The notes: generated by a model not told the origin, from the sequence alone. A DNA stretch of 64,000 bases from Nostoc sp. PCC 7107 (GCF_000316625.1 NC_019676.1:3056501-3120500); one strand, 5' to 3'; positions 46,613 to 57,828 are shown, counted from the first letter of the stretch. Translations and numbers: made by a program.

Positions 46613-47776
46613 GTGGACATTCAACTTGGGCGGGGAAAAACGGCTCGCAGGGCTTATGGAATTGATGAAATTGCACTAGTCCCCGGTAAAAGAACTTTAG
46701 ACCCTAGTTTGGCAGATACTAGCTGGCAGATTGGCAATATAGAGCGAAATATACCAATTATTGCGAGTGCAATGGATGGTGTAGTTGATGTAGATATGGC
46801 TGTGCGTTTGTCACAGTTAGGTGCATTAGGAGTTCTCAACTTAGAGGGTATCCAAACTCGCTATGTTGACCCAAATCCCATCCTAGATCGGATTGCTTCT
46901 GTCGGAAAAGATGAATTTGTCGCCTTAATGCAAGAACTTTATGCCGAACCCATCAAGCCGGAATTAATTGAAAAACGGATTCAGGAAATTAAACAACAAG
47001 GCGGGATTGCGGCTGTGAGTGCGACACCAGCAGGAGCCAGCAAATATGGTGAGACTGTGGCGAAAGCTGGAGCAGATTTATTTTTCATCCAAGCTACAGT
47101 CGTCTCCACAGCACATTTATCACCAGAGTCGATAGTTACCCTGGATTTGGCGGAATTTTGCCGTTCTATGCCCATCCCAGTAGTGTTGGGTAACTGTGTC
47201 ACCTACGAGGTCACTTTAGACTTAATTAAGGCTGGTGCAGCGGCGGTATTAGTGGGTATTGGCCCTGGTGCAGCTTGTACATCTCGTGGTGTGTTGGGTG
47301 TGGGTGTACCCCAAGCAACTGCGATCGCTGATTGTGCAGCAGCCCGCGATGATTACTATCAGGAAACTGGTAAATATGTCCCTGTAATCGCTGATGGCGG
47401 TTTAATCACTGGTGGAGACATTTGTAAATGTATTGCCTGTGGTGCTGATGGTGTGATGATTGGTTCACCCTTTGCTAGAGCCGCCGAAGCCCCTGGACGC
47501 GGGTTTCATTGGGGAATGGCCACCCCTAGCCCTGTGCTACCTCGCGGGACTCGGATCAAAGTTGGGACAACTGGTACTCTTGAGCAAATCCTCATTGGCC
47601 CCGCAGGCTTAGATGATGGCACTCATAATTTGTTGGGAGCTTTAAAAACTAGTATGGGTACATTAGGAGCCAAAGACATCAAAGAAATGCAGCAAGTTGA
47701 AGTTGTCATTGCGCCTTCCTTGTTAACTGAGGGAAAAGTTTACCAAAAAGCTCAACAATTAGGTATGGGTAAATAA
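46613..47776 (+). CDS. guaB3: GuaB3-family IMP dehydrogenase
   Basis: The protein has 387 residues from the GTG at 46613 ([16 protein letters not shown]), the conserved start in this family; an upstream TTG at 46595 is not preferred. It has the IMPDH barrel with the catalytic-loop motif [10 protein letters not shown] and the phosphate-binding [10 protein letters not shown]. No CBS domain is present, unlike standard GuaB. GuaB3 proteins are conserved in cyanobacteria and oxidise IMP to XMP or a close relative; the family was long annotated only as IMPDH-related. It lies before yfr1 and trxA. Confidence 0.93.
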   Translation: MDIQLGRGKTARRAYGIDEIALVPGKRTLDPSLADTSWQIGNIERNIPIIASAMDGVVDVDMAVRLSQLGALGVLNLEGIQTRYVDPNPILDRIASVGKDEFVALMQELYAEPIKPELIEKRIQEIKQQGGIAAVSATPAGASKYGETVAKAGADLFFIQATVVSTAHLSPESIVTLDLAEFCRSMPIPVVLGNCVTYEVTLDLIKAGAAAVLVGIGPGAACTSRGVLGVGVPQATAIADCAAARDDYYQETGKYVPVIADGGLITGGDICKCIACGADGVMIGSPFARAAEAPGRGFHWGMATPSPVLPRGTRIKVGTTGTLEQILIGPAGLDDGTHNLLGALKTSMGTLGAKDIKEMQQVEVVIAPSLLTEGKVYQKAQQLGMGK

Positions 47777-47978
47777 AGAAATTATGAAGTTTAAAAGCGG
47801 AAGAAACATATTTCATCCTAGCCGAAGGCAAGCCGTTAAAAGCGTCTACACACTTCAGACTTCATAACTTTCATTTTTCCTAATCCTTTAGATATATCCA
47901 GTTGAAATTCTTCAGGAAATTTTTCCAGACTCTCAAACATTCAACTGGAAAAATTCCGTATGTCGCCTACAATAGAGA

Positions 47979-48050
47979 GAGCGGAGACGCATGTTTCCGT
48001 TCACTCCTCACACCACACTCCGCCCGGACTACTGTTCGGGCGGTTCCTTA
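47979..48050 (+). ncRNA. yfr1: Yfr1 small RNA
   Basis: The ultraconserved ACTCCTCACAC of Yfr1 is present at 48003-48013. It lies in an unpaired stretch between a 5' stem (CGGAGAC at 47982-47988 pairing GTTTCCG at 47993-47999) and a 3' stem (CCGCCCG at 48020-48026 pairing CGGGCGG at 48037-48043). The position between a guaB-type gene and trxA is the known conserved location. Yfr1 pairs with the ribosome-binding regions of outer membrane porin mRNAs. Ends are approximate, and the T-rich tail is weak. Confidence 0.92.
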
Positions 48051-48164
48051 TGTATATAATCTAATTTCGTTGCAAATGTACATCCTTACTCTTCAGAGCA
48101 GACGTTTTTGCTATGGTAGAATTTTCACGAAACTCAGAAATGTAATTGGCAAAGGTTTTTAGGC

Positions 48165-48500
48165 ATGTCAGCAGCCACACAAGTTACAGATTCTACTTTT
48201 AAGCAAGAAGTTCTCGACAGCAGTGTACCTGTTTTAGTTGATTTTTGGGCTCCCTGGTGTGGCCCTTGCCGCATGGTAGCTCCTGTTGTCGAAGAAATTG
48301 CCGTTCAGTACGAAGGTCAACTCAAAGTTGTAAAAGTTAATACTGATGAGAATCCTCAAGTGGCAAGTCAGTATGGCATTCGCAGCATTCCCACATTAAT
48401 GATTTTTAAAGATGGGCAAAAAGTTGATATGGTCGTTGGAGCCGTACCCAAAACTACATTAGCTAGTACTTTGGAAAAGCATATTGCTCAAGAAAAGTAG
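48165..48500 (+). CDS. trxA: Thioredoxin (m-type)
   Basis: The 111-residue protein carries the redox motif WCGPC (Cys32, Cys35) in [11 protein letters not shown], the buried Asp26 and the cis-proline region [10 protein letters not shown]. It reduces disulfides in the cytoplasm using electrons from ferredoxin- or NADPH-thioredoxin reductase. The ATG at 48165 is preceded by AAGG-like sequence and by the Yfr1 gene. Confidence 0.97.
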   Translation: MSAATQVTDSTFKQEVLDSSVPVLVDFWAPWCGPCRMVAPVVEEIAVQYEGQLKVVKVNTDENPQVASQYGIRSIPTLMIFKDGQKVDMVVGAVPKTTLASTLEKHIAQEK

Positions 48501-48745
48501 TAATTGATAATTCATAATTCGTAATTACAATTAGTTGAGGCTTAAACCCACTACTAATGTTAAATTGCTAAATTAAAAATTTAGCAGGGGCTTGTACCCT
48601 TTGAATTGCGAATTGGTAATTTTGGTTAACCCTCAATCGGTAATACAACCCTTTTGAGAAGCTCATTTGTTTTAGGTAAATTTTTGTAAAAAAGTTTTTG
48701 AGACGCGAGTTTTCGCGTCTCAGTAAAACTTTCTCCTTCCAAATT
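48501..48745. other. Intergenic region with two hairpins after trxA
   Basis: Two inverted repeats are visible: TGCTAAATT/AATTTAGCA around 48567-48585 and the stronger TGAGACGCGA (48699-48708) with TCGCGTCTCA (48713-48722) around a 4-nt loop. The second could end trxA transcription, although its T-run precedes rather than follows the stem on this strand. Heptamer-like ATTCGTAATT words occur near 48505. Confidence 0.45.
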
Positions 48746-48845
48746 AATGAATGTACAACTATTTGAAGAACTTAATTTTGATTCTCAAATATTAAATATC
48801 TAGCCAGTATCAGCGTGATTTACGTTTCTTTATTTACCAATCTTG

Positions 48846-49000
48846 AGAGACGGTTGAAGCTCATATAGTCAATGAACATCGTGTTTTGAGCGTTTTAGCA
48901 GAGTCAGAACTTGAAAACTTCGTTCAGTTGCTGCGTAAGTTTTTAGTTTTGTTTGAGGAGCAGCAGGCGGAAAATTTAGGGTTGCTCAAAGTTGTTGATG
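48846..49000 (+). pseudogene. MarR-like regulator remnant (3' part)
   Basis: From 48853 one frame reads ETVEAHIVNEHRVLSVLAES, then ELENFVQLLRKFLVLFEEQQ, which resembles the C-terminal dimer helices of MarR proteins. It is preceded at once by a TGA, and the frame shifts: upstream, LTNLERR, typical of the sequence before that region, is read in another frame. No DNA-binding domain is present. I take it as a decayed MarR-family gene; the similarity is by eye and modest. Confidence 0.4.
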
Positions 49001-49050
49001 TCTTTAATGTCTATATAAATTCCTCAATGATTCTCAGTGTAGGAGCAAAT

Positions 49051-49482
49051 ATGAGAGGCCAAAGCTGGTATGTTGCTTTACTAATTGGACTGATGTGTCT
49101 GATTCGGTTTAGTCTTAGTGCTGTTGGCTATGCTGACCCACTGTGGTTAATGAAGCAACTCAGTATCTCTGTTGATACAAACATCCAAATGCCGTACATT
49201 ATTCGTGTTTGGGCAGTTAGAGACATAGTGCTTGCTGTAATAGTTGCTTTTGCCAATAGAAGTACTGTAAGAACGCTTTTGTTGGCGTGTATTGCGATTG
49301 ACCTTACCGACATTCTATCTGCAAACTTGAGTGGTGCATCTGGGTTGTTTAATGACTCTGAAACATGGTCGCTAAAACTCACTGCAATTGCTGCACTTGT
49401 CCCAGAAATCATAGCGTTAGTTTTACTCACTGTTCAAAAAATATATCAGCAAATTGATATTGAAAAGCGGCAGATATCTTGA
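49051..49482 (+). CDS. Small multi-pass membrane protein (DUF4267-like)
   Basis: The 143-residue protein starts at ATG 49051, 5 nt after AGGAG at 49041-49045. It has about four hydrophobic segments (residues 5-27, 50-70, 74-92, 112-134), with a polar RDIVLAVIVAF region between. The style resembles DUF4267 and related small membrane proteins. The reading frame continues upstream to 48886 only because it runs into the MarR-like remnant; that extension is unlikely to be translated as one protein. Confidence 0.6.
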   Translation: MRGQSWYVALLIGLMCLIRFSLSAVGYADPLWLMKQLSISVDTNIQMPYIIRVWAVRDIVLAVIVAFANRSTVRTLLLACIAIDLTDILSANLSGASGLFNDSETWSLKLTAIAALVPEIIALVLLTVQKIYQQIDIEKRQIS

Positions 49483-49523
49483 TGGTAGCCACGGCGATCG
49501 CCCACGGTTTAATTCTAGTTGTT

Positions 49524-49560
49524 ATTAAGAAGGACATGGTGTCACCATGTCCTTCTTAAT
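49524..49560. terminator. Bidirectional terminator-like 37-bp palindrome
   Basis: The left arm 49524-49541 and right arm 49543-49560 are perfect 18-bp inverted copies around a single base. The core is GGACATGGTG / CACCATGTCC. It lies between the small membrane protein gene and the 3' end of the glutamate synthase gene, with TTTTTTG on the minus strand before it and AATTC after. It most likely stops transcription from both sides. Confidence 0.7.
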
Positions 49561-49585
49561 TCAAAAAATTAAGTTTAGCTATTCA

Positions 49586-52500
49586 CTACACTGAACTCAG
49601 ATGTTTTTCTACCAACCCTTGAGGATTAGCCTCTGGACTATCTGCTTCTGAAGGTGGGACTAATTGCCAGAACTTAGACACAAATCCCTGCCAATTTTGC
49701 AGAATTATTTGCGCTTTTGGTGAACCAGTAAGTTCTGCATGAGTTCTAATTAAATCTTGTAGTTGCTTTTGTCCAGCTTCTGTGAGAACTCGCTGAATTT
49801 TGACGTTTTCTCGATTGACTAACTCAGGGAATGAGCCGTCTTCATCGAGGAAGTATGCCAAACCCCCAGTCATCCCCGCAGCTACGTTACGTCCCACGTT
49901 GCCAAGGACAACTATGACACCACCAGTCATGTATTCGCAGCAGTGATCACCTGCGCCTTCGACAACAGCTGTGGCTTTGGAGTTGCGGACAGCAAAGCGT
50001 TCACCTGCTAAACCGTTGGCAAATAAGAAGCCGCCAGTCGCACCGTAGAGGCAGGTATTACCCACAATCACATTCTGGGATGGGTCGTAGGTAGCCTCCG
50101 CTGGGGGTTTGATGATGATTTCACCACCGTGCATCCCTTTACCTACGTAGTCGTTGGCTTCACCTATCAGATTCAAGGTGATACCTGGTAGGTTAAATGC
50201 ACCGAAGCTTTGACCTACACTACCGTGGAAGTTGAGGTTAATTTGTCCTTCAAAACCAGCGTCACCGTATTGGGAGGCGATCGCACCTGCTAATCTTGCA
50301 CCTACTGTTCTATCGGTGTTGACTATCTTTAAAGTCTTTGTCACAGTAGATTGGTTGCGAATGGCTAGTTGAATATCTCCATCAGCCAGCAATTGGTCAT
50401 CTATTACCGGGCCGTTGCTATGAACTTCTTCATGCACTAACCAGCTACGGTTTGTTTTAGTATCTGGTAGTTGCATTAAGCAACTGAGATTCAATGCTTG
50501 GGTTTTGGCTAATGTCGCTTCGGGACGTGCTGTTAACAAGTCTGCACGACCAATAATTTCTGTCAAGGAACGATATCCTAGTTTGGCTAACAAACTCCGC
50601 ACTTCTTCGGCGACGAAGTAGAAGAAGTTGACGACGTGTTCGGGTATACCTTTGAACCGCAGGCGCAGTTTTTCATCTTGAGTCGCTACACCTACAGGGC
50701 AAGTATTCTTATGGCATACTCGCGCCATTTGGCAACCTTCGGCAATCATGGCAATGGAACCGAAGCCAAATTCTTCACCACCCATTAACGCAGCCATCAA
50801 GACATCCCAGCCAGTCTTGAGTCCGCCATCTACCCGCAAGATGACGCGATCGCGCAAACTATTCTCCATTAGAACACGATGCACTTCACTTAATCCGAGT
50901 TCCCACGGCGAACCAGCGTGTTTAATGGAACTAAGTGGTGATGCACCTGTACCGCCATCATGTCCAGAAATCTGAATGATATCAGCGTTGGCTTTCGCTA
51001 CACCCGCGGCAATTGTCCCAATCCCAATTTCTGCTACCAATTTTACTGATACCTGGGCTTTCGGGTTGATTTGGTGCAGGTCAAAAATTAGCTGTGCTAG
51101 GTCTTCAATGGAGTAGATATCGTGGTGCGGTGGTGGCGAAATCAATGTCACTCCAGGCTTAGAACGCCGCAACATCGCAATGTAAGGGCTGACTTTTGCC
51201 CCTGGTAGTTGTCCACCTTCCCCTGGTTTTGCTCCTTGAGCAATTTTGATTTCTATTTGTTTGGCACTGGCTAAATACTCTGGTGTGACACCAAAGCGCC
51301 CTGATGCAACTTGCTTGATGGCACTAGAAGCAGTATCACCATTCCGTAAGCCTTTGAGGTGGGGTAGGGTGGGCGAGTAACCGGATGAATCTACGTCATC
51401 TAAAACGTTGTAACGTACAGGGTCTTCGCCACCTTCCCCAGAGTTGGATTTACCACCAATGCGGTTCATGGCGATCGCCAAAACTTCATGGGCTTCCCGT
51501 GACAATGCACCTAAAGACATCCCCCCAGTACAGAAGCGTTTGAGGATTGATTCTGCTGATTCTACTTCTGTTAAAGGAATTGATTGGCGATCGCTTTGGA
51601 AGTCTAGCAAGTCTCGCAATGCAGTAATTGGTCTGCCTTGGAGATATTGTTTGTAAACTTCGTAATGGTCATATTGCTTGGTTTTGACAGCCTCATGCAA
51701 TGCCTTGGACATTTCCGGGCTATTCATGTGGTACTCACCACCAGGACGGTAGTTGACAAACCCCAAGTTCTCCAACTTCTTGGCTGTGAGTTCGGGGAAG
51801 GCTTTGCTGTGGATGGAAAGCACTTCTTGGGCCAGTTCGCTGACACTCAAACCACCGATGCGAGAAGTTGTACCCTTGAATCCCAGTTCTAGTAAATCGC
51901 CACCAATGCCGATCGCTTCAAAGATTTGCGCGGCTTGATAGCTAGACAGTAAGGATATCCCCATCTTAGAGAGAATTTTCAGCAATCCCGATTCTACAGC
52001 TTTGCGGTAATTGCCAATTGCCTGTTCTAAGCTGAGGCTGGTCAATTTACCCCGTTCCATGAACTGCTGTATTTTTGGGTCAAACCACCAATTTCGGACT
52101 GTATCTAAAGCCATGTAAGGGCAAACTGCACCCGCACCATAGCCAATTAGACAAGCAAAGTGATGGGTACTCCAGCACTGGGCTGTATCGATAATTAGGG
52201 ATGTTTTCATCCGCAGGCCTTCGCGGATGAGGTGGTGATGGACTGCACCCACAGCTAATAAAGGCGGGATATAGCTGGATTCTGAATTAATACCACCACC
52301 AGCGCGATCGCTCAAGATTAATATTTTTGCCCCCGCCCGGACAGATTCAGCGGCTTGTGTTTGTAAAGCTTGTACTGCGTTGTTTAATCCTTCTGGGCCG
52401 TTGGCGATGAGAAATAACGTTGACAATTCCGCCGTCGCAAAACCAGAAACTTTAATTACATCCAATTCTGTTTCTGTCAAGACTGGCGAATCTAATTTCA

Positions 52501-54271
52501 GTCTCTTAGCATATTCTGGTTTTGGTTCTAATAAATTACCCCGTTCACCCAATTCCACCTTCAAAGACATCACCAGCTTTTCCCGCAGGGGGTCAATTGG
52601 GGGATTGGTGACTTGGGCAAACCGCTGCTTGAAATAGTCATATAATAGGTGGTGTTTGCCTGACAGCACAGCCAAGGGAATATCATCACCCATACAGAAG
52701 GTTGGTTCTGCTCCATTCCCCGCCATTTGTTCAATCACCATTTCCACATCTTCGCTGGTGTAGCCAAAGGCGGTTTGCTGCTGGAGTAAGGTTTGTCTAT
52801 CAACGGTAAATTGTCCTTTCCCGTTACCATTGCCATTACTGTTACCATTACCATTGCCATTTGTCCCATGACCATTGACTAATGACTTTAAGTCTTGGCG
52901 ATAGTTTTGCAACCATTCCCCGTAAGGATGCTGCTGGGCGATTCGTTGTTTAATTTCCCAGTTTTTCAAAATTTCATGGGTTTCTAAATCCACGGCGATC
53001 ATTTGCCCTGGCCCCAGTCTGCCTTTCTCCAGAATATTGGCTTCTGGTAAGTCAACCACACCTGCTTCTGAAGCCACAACAATGTAATCATCTTTGGTAA
53101 TGACATAGCGTGCTGGTCGTAAACCATTGCGGTCAAGTGTCGCGCCAACTTTTTTGCCATCTCCAAAAACTAACAGTGCTGGGCCGTCCCAAGCTTCTTG
53201 CAAACCACTGTAGTATTCGTAAAAATCAGTAATTTCGGGATAGTTCTGCAACGATGGTTGATTTTGGTAAGCCTCTGGAACCATAATCATCAAGGCTTCC
53301 AAGGGGCTGCGTCCCGAACGCACTAATAGTTCTAAGACATTATCTAAGGTGGCGGAGTCGCTGCTATCTAAAATTACTAAAGGCTTGAGTTCATCATTGC
53401 GATCGCCCCATACTGGATGATTAATACTGGCTTCTCTCGCCATCATCCAGTTAATATTCCCCAACAAAGTATTAATTTCCCCGTTATGCCCCAACAACCG
53501 CATTGGCTGGGCTAAAGGCCATTTGGGCATCGTGTTGGTACTAAAGCGGCGATGATAAACTACAAAGGCACTCTTGTATTCGGAATTTTTTAAATCCGCA
53601 TAAAAGTCTCCCAAGACAGCAGAACGCACCATACCTTTATACACAATGGTGCGGCTAGATAAGGAGCAAATATAAAAGTCTTCTGATACAGCTTTGGCTG
53701 CTTTAAAAATCCGTTTGCGGGCAATGTACAACTGTCTTTCTAATTCATCGCCTGTTTTATCCGCCGCCAGAAAAACTTGTTCTATTTGAGGTTGATTTTC
53801 TTTAGCTTGTATTCCCAATAAGTGGGAATGCACTGGAACTTCTCGCCAGCCCAGTACTGTAAACTTTTCTTCCGCCGCAACTTTCTCTACTTGTGCTTTC
53901 GCTTTTTGTGCTACTTCTCGGTCTTGGGGTAAAAATACCATCCCTACAGCAACATTGCTGGTAGAAGATATTTCCATCCTGCCTGAAAAATATTCTTTTT
54001 GTAACAACTCCCAAGGAATAGCTGTCAATATCCCTGCACCATCACCAGAGTCATGGTCGGCGCTACAACCACCACGATGTTCCAAGCAGGTCAATGCGGC
54101 TAAGGCTTTGGTGACAATTTCATGGCTGGCAATATTCTGGCGATGTGCAATAAAACCTACACCACAAGCATCTCTTTCCTCTACTAACCACCTTTGTCCT
54201 TGGTAGGTATCTTTAGAGTCTTTATCCGAAAATTTTATTGTTTGCAATTGATTCACCCTTTGATCGTTCAT
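49586..54271 (-). CDS. glsF: Ferredoxin-type glutamate synthase
   Basis: The 1561-residue enzyme makes two glutamates from glutamine and 2-oxoglutarate, completing nitrogen assimilation after glutamine synthetase. Cys36 (ERDACGVGF) is the N-terminal nucleophile exposed after removal of a 35-residue propeptide. The C-terminal half has the FMN barrel ([30 protein letters not shown] with the 3Fe-4S cysteines) and the glxB beta-helix end ([24 protein letters not shown]). No small GltD partner gene is adjacent, which fits the ferredoxin-dependent type. A Gly/Asn-rich insert at about residues 468-488 is unusual. Confidence 0.93.
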   Translation of the reverse strand: MNDQRVNQLQTIKFSDKDSKDTYQGQRWLVEERDACGVGFIAHRQNIASHEIVTKALAALTCLEHRGGCSADHDSGDGAGILTAIPWELLQKEYFSGRMEISSTSNVAVGMVFLPQDREVAQKAKAQVEKVAAEEKFTVLGWREVPVHSHLLGIQAKENQPQIEQVFLAADKTGDELERQLYIARKRIFKAAKAVSEDFYICSLSSRTIVYKGMVRSAVLGDFYADLKNSEYKSAFVVYHRRFSTNTMPKWPLAQPMRLLGHNGEINTLLGNINWMMAREASINHPVWGDRNDELKPLVILDSSDSATLDNVLELLVRSGRSPLEALMIMVPEAYQNQPSLQNYPEITDFYEYYSGLQEAWDGPALLVFGDGKKVGATLDRNGLRPARYVITKDDYIVVASEAGVVDLPEANILEKGRLGPGQMIAVDLETHEILKNWEIKQRIAQQHPYGEWLQNYRQDLKSLVNGHGTNGNGNGNSNGNGNGKGQFTVDRQTLLQQQTAFGYTSEDVEMVIEQMAGNGAEPTFCMGDDIPLAVLSGKHHLLYDYFKQRFAQVTNPPIDPLREKLVMSLKVELGERGNLLEPKPEYAKRLKLDSPVLTETELDVIKVSGFATAELSTLFLIANGPEGLNNAVQALQTQAAESVRAGAKILILSDRAGGGINSESSYIPPLLAVGAVHHHLIREGLRMKTSLIIDTAQCWSTHHFACLIGYGAGAVCPYMALDTVRNWWFDPKIQQFMERGKLTSLSLEQAIGNYRKAVESGLLKILSKMGISLLSSYQAAQIFEAIGIGGDLLELGFKGTTSRIGGLSVSELAQEVLSIHSKAFPELTAKKLENLGFVNYRPGGEYHMNSPEMSKALHEAVKTKQYDHYEVYKQYLQGRPITALRDLLDFQSDRQSIPLTEVESAESILKRFCTGGMSLGALSREAHEVLAIAMNRIGGKSNSGEGGEDPVRYNVLDDVDSSGYSPTLPHLKGLRNGDTASSAIKQVASGRFGVTPEYLASAKQIEIKIAQGAKPGEGGQLPGAKVSPYIAMLRRSKPGVTLISPPPHHDIYSIEDLAQLIFDLHQINPKAQVSVKLVAEIGIGTIAAGVAKANADIIQISGHDGGTGASPLSSIKHAGSPWELGLSEVHRVLMENSLRDRVILRVDGGLKTGWDVLMAALMGGEEFGFGSIAMIAEGCQMARVCHKNTCPVGVATQDEKLRLRFKGIPEHVVNFFYFVAEEVRSLLAKLGYRSLTEIIGRADLLTARPEATLAKTQALNLSCLMQLPDTKTNRSWLVHEEVHSNGPVIDDQLLADGDIQLAIRNQSTVTKTLKIVNTDRTVGARLAGAIASQYGDAGFEGQINLNFHGSVGQSFGAFNLPGITLNLIGEANDYVGKGMHGGEIIIKPPAEATYDPSQNVIVGNTCLYGATGGFLFANGLAGERFAVRNSKATAVVEGAGDHCCEYMTGGVIVVLGNVGRNVAAGMTGGLAYFLDEDGSFPELVNRENVKIQRVLTEAGQKQLQDLIRTHAELTGSPKAQIILQNWQGFVSKFWQLVPPSEADSPEANPQGLVEKHLSSV
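52808..52870 (-). repeat. GGTAAT-type simple repeat inside glsF
   Basis: On the minus strand a run of AATGGTAATGGTAACAGTAA-like hexamers encodes the [15 protein letters not shown] linker of glutamate synthase. It is an in-frame low-complexity expansion between the glutaminase and central domains and is likely to vary in length between strains. Confidence 0.7.
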
Positions 54272-55021
54272 AGCCTATTCCTGAGAGTTAAGTCACAAAT
54301 TTTGCCACTGCTTGAGAGGGAAGTTTCGCAATTTCGGATCGCAGCAATACATAAATCACTGGAATTTAGGGAAAAAAAATTTTAACTGCGGTTATTTGTG
54401 AATTTAACCGTGTTAAAATTGTTGCGTTAATTCTTATGTGTTTATGCTGGGTTAGACAAATTCCATCTTGTCCTAATTTTATCTATTTTGGTTCTAAACC
54501 AAGTATTTTCTCAGTTTTATTCAGATGACAGATTTCTTTCAGGTAGACAGCCTCAGCTTACCTAACACAAAATTTCACCTGAAAAACTCACTATTATAAA
54601 AGCTGTAAGATTTCTGATTCAGCAACAAAATCAGCGTATTACACTATATACCCATTTGACAATTCCTAAATCTTTTATTGTTTTCTATATTGGCTGCTCA
54701 CCCGTTGCAACTCTTGTTACTAACAACTATGCCTCACCTCTAAGTAACAAAATAGCAACTATGAGTGAGGAAAGAGTATTTTAAATATACATTTGATGAC
54801 CAAAACTATATATTTATAGTCTGGCTGGAACTAGTGCCAGTTAAAACAGTCAGTTACAGTGGTTTTAGCGGTAAAAGGGCTTGTGATTCTCACCAGAGAT
54901 AACTAGCCAATTTATAGGTTATCACGTTTATTGAAAAGTTAAATCACCTTATTTCAAGAGTTGGCGACAATTAGTTCAGTCTGTTGCTGAGGTGATAACT
55001 GGCAAAAATACTGCATAAAAT
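54272..55021. other. 750-bp divergent intergenic region
   Basis: No gene, RNA or clear terminator was found. It must hold the glsF promoter and that of the phosphodiester glycosidase gene. I looked for an NtcA site (GTA-N8-TAC) by eye and found none that fits exactly. GTAGACAGCCTCAGCTTAC at 54543-54561 has the arms but a 13-nt spacing. CGGTTA/TAACCG at about 54389-54410 is a weak inverted repeat. Confidence 0.4.
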
Positions 55022-57052
55022 ATGTTAAAAATGCCAAATCGGGATCGAAAAAAATCTGATACTTCCGTAACTAAGACTTTCCAACACCAAGCTTTGCGGG
55101 TAACTGTGTCACCAATCATTGCAACAATACTAAGTTTATCTCCTACCTGGGTTGCCATTGCTCAACAGTCTCCCATCAATCTTCAACCTGCGCCAGAGAT
55201 AACGCCGCAATTACCAGCATCGTCTATGCGAAAAGCACCATCTTCTGGTAATCAAATTTCCCTAAATGGTCGAACAATACCTGGCGCTTGGTTAGTAAAA
55301 TCAGGCACCTATGATCAACCAATAATTTATCTCAGCGATGGAGTATTTCGACAGGCGATTGGAGTTGATTTTTTAAACAGCAATAACCCAGATAGACAAC
55401 CAATTAAGTGGTTTTCCTCGACTACCAGTCCACAAGTTTTAGTAACTCAGCTACAAAGCGGATACCGCTATTTAGACATTACTAACTTTGTTCAACAAGC
55501 AAGTTGGCAGTTACAAACTAATGGTAACACCTTGGTAATTGTCACACCCCAAACTCAAATTAAAAATATTATTACTGGTGAGCAACCTCTCAATCCTCCT
55601 GGTGTTAATACTATCCGCGAAAACCGCATTGTCGTGGATTTAGACCGACCCACACCTTGGATAGTCAGACAAGGATTACCCATTAAACAAGTGCAAACAC
55701 CAGTAGCAGATGATCCAGATGCGATCGCACCTAAACCAGCTGCGCTACCTAATCGAGAATGGACAATTACTCTGGATGCTGTAGCTGATCCTACCTTAAT
55801 CCAACGTTATAATCCCACACTACCACCAACATCATTGCCAACCCTGCTCAAGCAATTATTCCCGACAACACCACCAACACCTGATAAATTGATTCAAAAA
55901 GTTGAGGTGGTGAATAACCAAACTATTCTTCGTCTCAGCGTTCCCTTTGGTTGGTCTCCTCGTGTAACTACAACAGATAATCCGCATCGTCTAATGGTCG
56001 AAATTCGCCCTGATGCAATGGTAGAAAGGAATATTGCCTGGGCAAAGGGGTTACGCTGGCGACAGCAATTTATTCATTTAGGCGCAGAGCGTTTTCCTGT
56101 GGTGTGGTTAGAAGCTAACCCCCGTGTAGTCACTTTTAAACCAATTTGGACAACTCCTGAGACTTTAATTGGTACTGCTCCCTTAATTCAAACAGCGCAA
56201 AAATACTTGGCTTTAGCGGCAATTAATGGTGGTTATTTTAACCGCAACAATCGATTGCCTTTAGGGGCTATTCGTCGAGATACTCAGTGGATATCCGGGC
56301 CGATTCTTAATCGGGGTGCGATCGCTTGGAATAATTCTGGGCAATTTTACGTAGGTCGTCTGACATTACAAGAAAATTTAATTGCACCTAACAATCTCCG
56401 CTTGCCGATTTTATTTCTCAACAGTGGTTATGTACAGAGTGGTATCGCTCGCTATACTCCTAGCTGGGGAAAAACTTACACTCCCCTGACAGATAATGAG
56501 ACGATCCTCTTAGTTCAAAATAATGAGGTTAGTAGTCAGTTAGCCGGTGGAAAAGCTGGACAAACCCCGATCCCCATCCCTCAAGATGGCTATTTGCTCA
56601 TCCTGCGCGGAACTGCTGGAAGCGCCGCTAACCAACTACCGATAGCGACAAAAGTCACTCTTACTAGTGCTACTACACCTGCTGATTTTAGCCGTTACCC
56701 TAACATCGTAGGAGCCGGGCCGTTATTAATTCAAAACGGTCAAATTGTTCTGGATGCCAAAGCTGAAAAATTCAGCAATGCTTTTATTGCAGAAAAGGCC
56801 ATTCGTAGCGGAATTTGCACCACAGCCACAGGTACGCTGATGATTGCTGCTGTGCATAACCGTGCTGGTGGTGCAGGGCCGACACTAACAGAACACGCTC
56901 AATTGATGAAACAGCTTGGTTGTGTAAATGCTCTCAATTTAGATGGTGGCAGTTCAACTAGTCTTTATTTAGGTGGACAATTACTTGACCGTTCTCCTAA
57001 TACTGCGGCTCGTGTACATAACGGTATTGGGATTTTTTGGCAACAAAAATGA
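55022..57052 (+). CDS. Exported phosphodiester glycosidase (NAGPA-domain) protein
   Basis: The 676-residue protein has an N-terminal signal segment (about residues 27-48, VSPIIATILSLSPTWVAIAQ). A Pro-rich and AMIN-like region follows (about 150-350). The phosphodiester glycosidase (NAGPA/DUF2233) domain is at about residues 390-672: LAAINGGYFNRNNRLPLGAI, SRYPNIVGAGPLLI-like FSRYPNIVGAGP, and NLDGGSSTSLYLGG. The DGGSS motif carries probable catalytic residues. The family removes GlcNAc or other sugars from phosphodiester linkages and acts in the periplasm or outside. The substrate here is unknown. Confidence 0.88.
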   Translation: MLKMPNRDRKKSDTSVTKTFQHQALRVTVSPIIATILSLSPTWVAIAQQSPINLQPAPEITPQLPASSMRKAPSSGNQISLNGRTIPGAWLVKSGTYDQPIIYLSDGVFRQAIGVDFLNSNNPDRQPIKWFSSTTSPQVLVTQLQSGYRYLDITNFVQQASWQLQTNGNTLVIVTPQTQIKNIITGEQPLNPPGVNTIRENRIVVDLDRPTPWIVRQGLPIKQVQTPVADDPDAIAPKPAALPNREWTITLDAVADPTLIQRYNPTLPPTSLPTLLKQLFPTTPPTPDKLIQKVEVVNNQTILRLSVPFGWSPRVTTTDNPHRLMVEIRPDAMVERNIAWAKGLRWRQQFIHLGAERFPVVWLEANPRVVTFKPIWTTPETLIGTAPLIQTAQKYLALAAINGGYFNRNNRLPLGAIRRDTQWISGPILNRGAIAWNNSGQFYVGRLTLQENLIAPNNLRLPILFLNSGYVQSGIARYTPSWGKTYTPLTDNETILLVQNNEVSSQLAGGKAGQTPIPIPQDGYLLILRGTAGSAANQLPIATKVTLTSATTPADFSRYPNIVGAGPLLIQNGQIVLDAKAEKFSNAFIAEKAIRSGICTTATGTLMIAAVHNRAGGAGPTLTEHAQLMKQLGCVNALNLDGGSSTSLYLGGQLLDRSPNTAARVHNGIGIFWQQK

Positions 57053-57298
57053 ATGAAGTATAAAATATTCATCTCAGCCTTTATCCTTCACGGTTCGCAA
57101 CAAATTTTAAAGATTGGAATAAGCTGGAATACCACTAGATAAAGAGTTTGTGTATTCACCATAGTTTAGTCGTGACCCTTTACACCCTAAAGTTTGATTT
57201 TGTTATGGTTAGCAAGGTGTAATTGAATTGCTGATTTTCACGGTTGCAAGATTGCGCCAGATTTTTCCATCAATGGTTAAGAGTAAGGACAGCTTGTT

Positions 57299-57739
57299 AT
57301 GTCTCCAAATGAGGTAACTATGGCTCAATATCAAGAAACCGCACCAACTAAGACTTTACCCCTACCTGCGACGATCGCTAATCGCGGTGTTGCAGCAACT
57401 GAATTGCGCCCTTGGGGTTCTTTTACTATTTTGGAAGAAGGGCGTGGATATAAAATTAAACGCATTGAAGTGAAGCCTGGACACCGCCTCAGCCTGCAAA
57501 TGCACCATCATCGCAGTGAACATTGGATTGTTGTCTCTGGCACAGCCAGAGTAACCTGTGGCGATCAAGAAATATTATTGGGTAATAATCAGTCAACTTA
57601 TGTACCTCAATGTACATCCCATCGTCTTGAAAATCCTGGAGTGATTCCCTTAGTACTAATTGAGGTACAAAATGGCGAATATCTAGGTGAAGATGATATT
57701 ATTCGCTACCAAGATGATTATGCACGGACAGAAAACTAG
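57299..57739 (+). CDS. Cupin, type II phosphomannose isomerase-like
   Basis: The 146-residue protein is a single cupin barrel equal to the C-terminal isomerase part of bifunctional ManC/type II PMI. Metal-binding residues are in MHHHRSEHWIVVSGTARVT (HxH...E) and the later histidine in PQCTSHRLENPG. The start RPWGSF is the family signature. It lacks the nucleotidyltransferase domain. Two starts are possible: ATG 57299 (AAGGA 9 nt before) and ATG 57320 (GAGG 5 nt before). It probably interconverts mannose-6-P and fructose-6-P. Confidence 0.88.
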   Translation: MSPNEVTMAQYQETAPTKTLPLPATIANRGVAATELRPWGSFTILEEGRGYKIKRIEVKPGHRLSLQMHHHRSEHWIVVSGTARVTCGDQEILLGNNQSTYVPQCTSHRLENPGVIPLVLIEVQNGEYLGEDDIIRYQDDYARTEN

Positions 57740-57787
57740 TACCCCCTCATTGAACTGGGATATAGGAAACTAGTAAGAGAAATTGTC

Positions 57788-57828
57788 CTCCGTAAATTTC
57801 TGACTGAAGCATACAGAAATTTACGGAG
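57788..57828. repeat. 15-bp perfect inverted repeat downstream of the cupin gene
   Basis: CTCCGTAAATTTCTG (57788-57802) and CAGAAATTTACGGAG (57814-57828) pair perfectly with an 11-nt loop. There is no T-run after it on either strand, so it may be an element end, a protein-binding palindrome or a 3' stabiliser rather than a simple terminator. The remaining sequence up to 58074 holds no recognisable gene. Confidence 0.6.

Noticed and set aside
47902-48162. 86-codon frame upstream of trxA
   Set aside because: It runs straight through the yfr1 RNA gene and has no ribosome binding site or recognisable domain.
48886-49050. N-terminal extension of the small membrane protein
   Set aside because: It starts at TTG without a ribosome binding site and encodes MarR-like remnant sequence; AGGAG before the ATG at 49051 marks the better start.
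54543-54561. NtcA-binding site for glsF
   Set aside because: The arms GTA and TAC are there but the spacing is 13 nt instead of 8.
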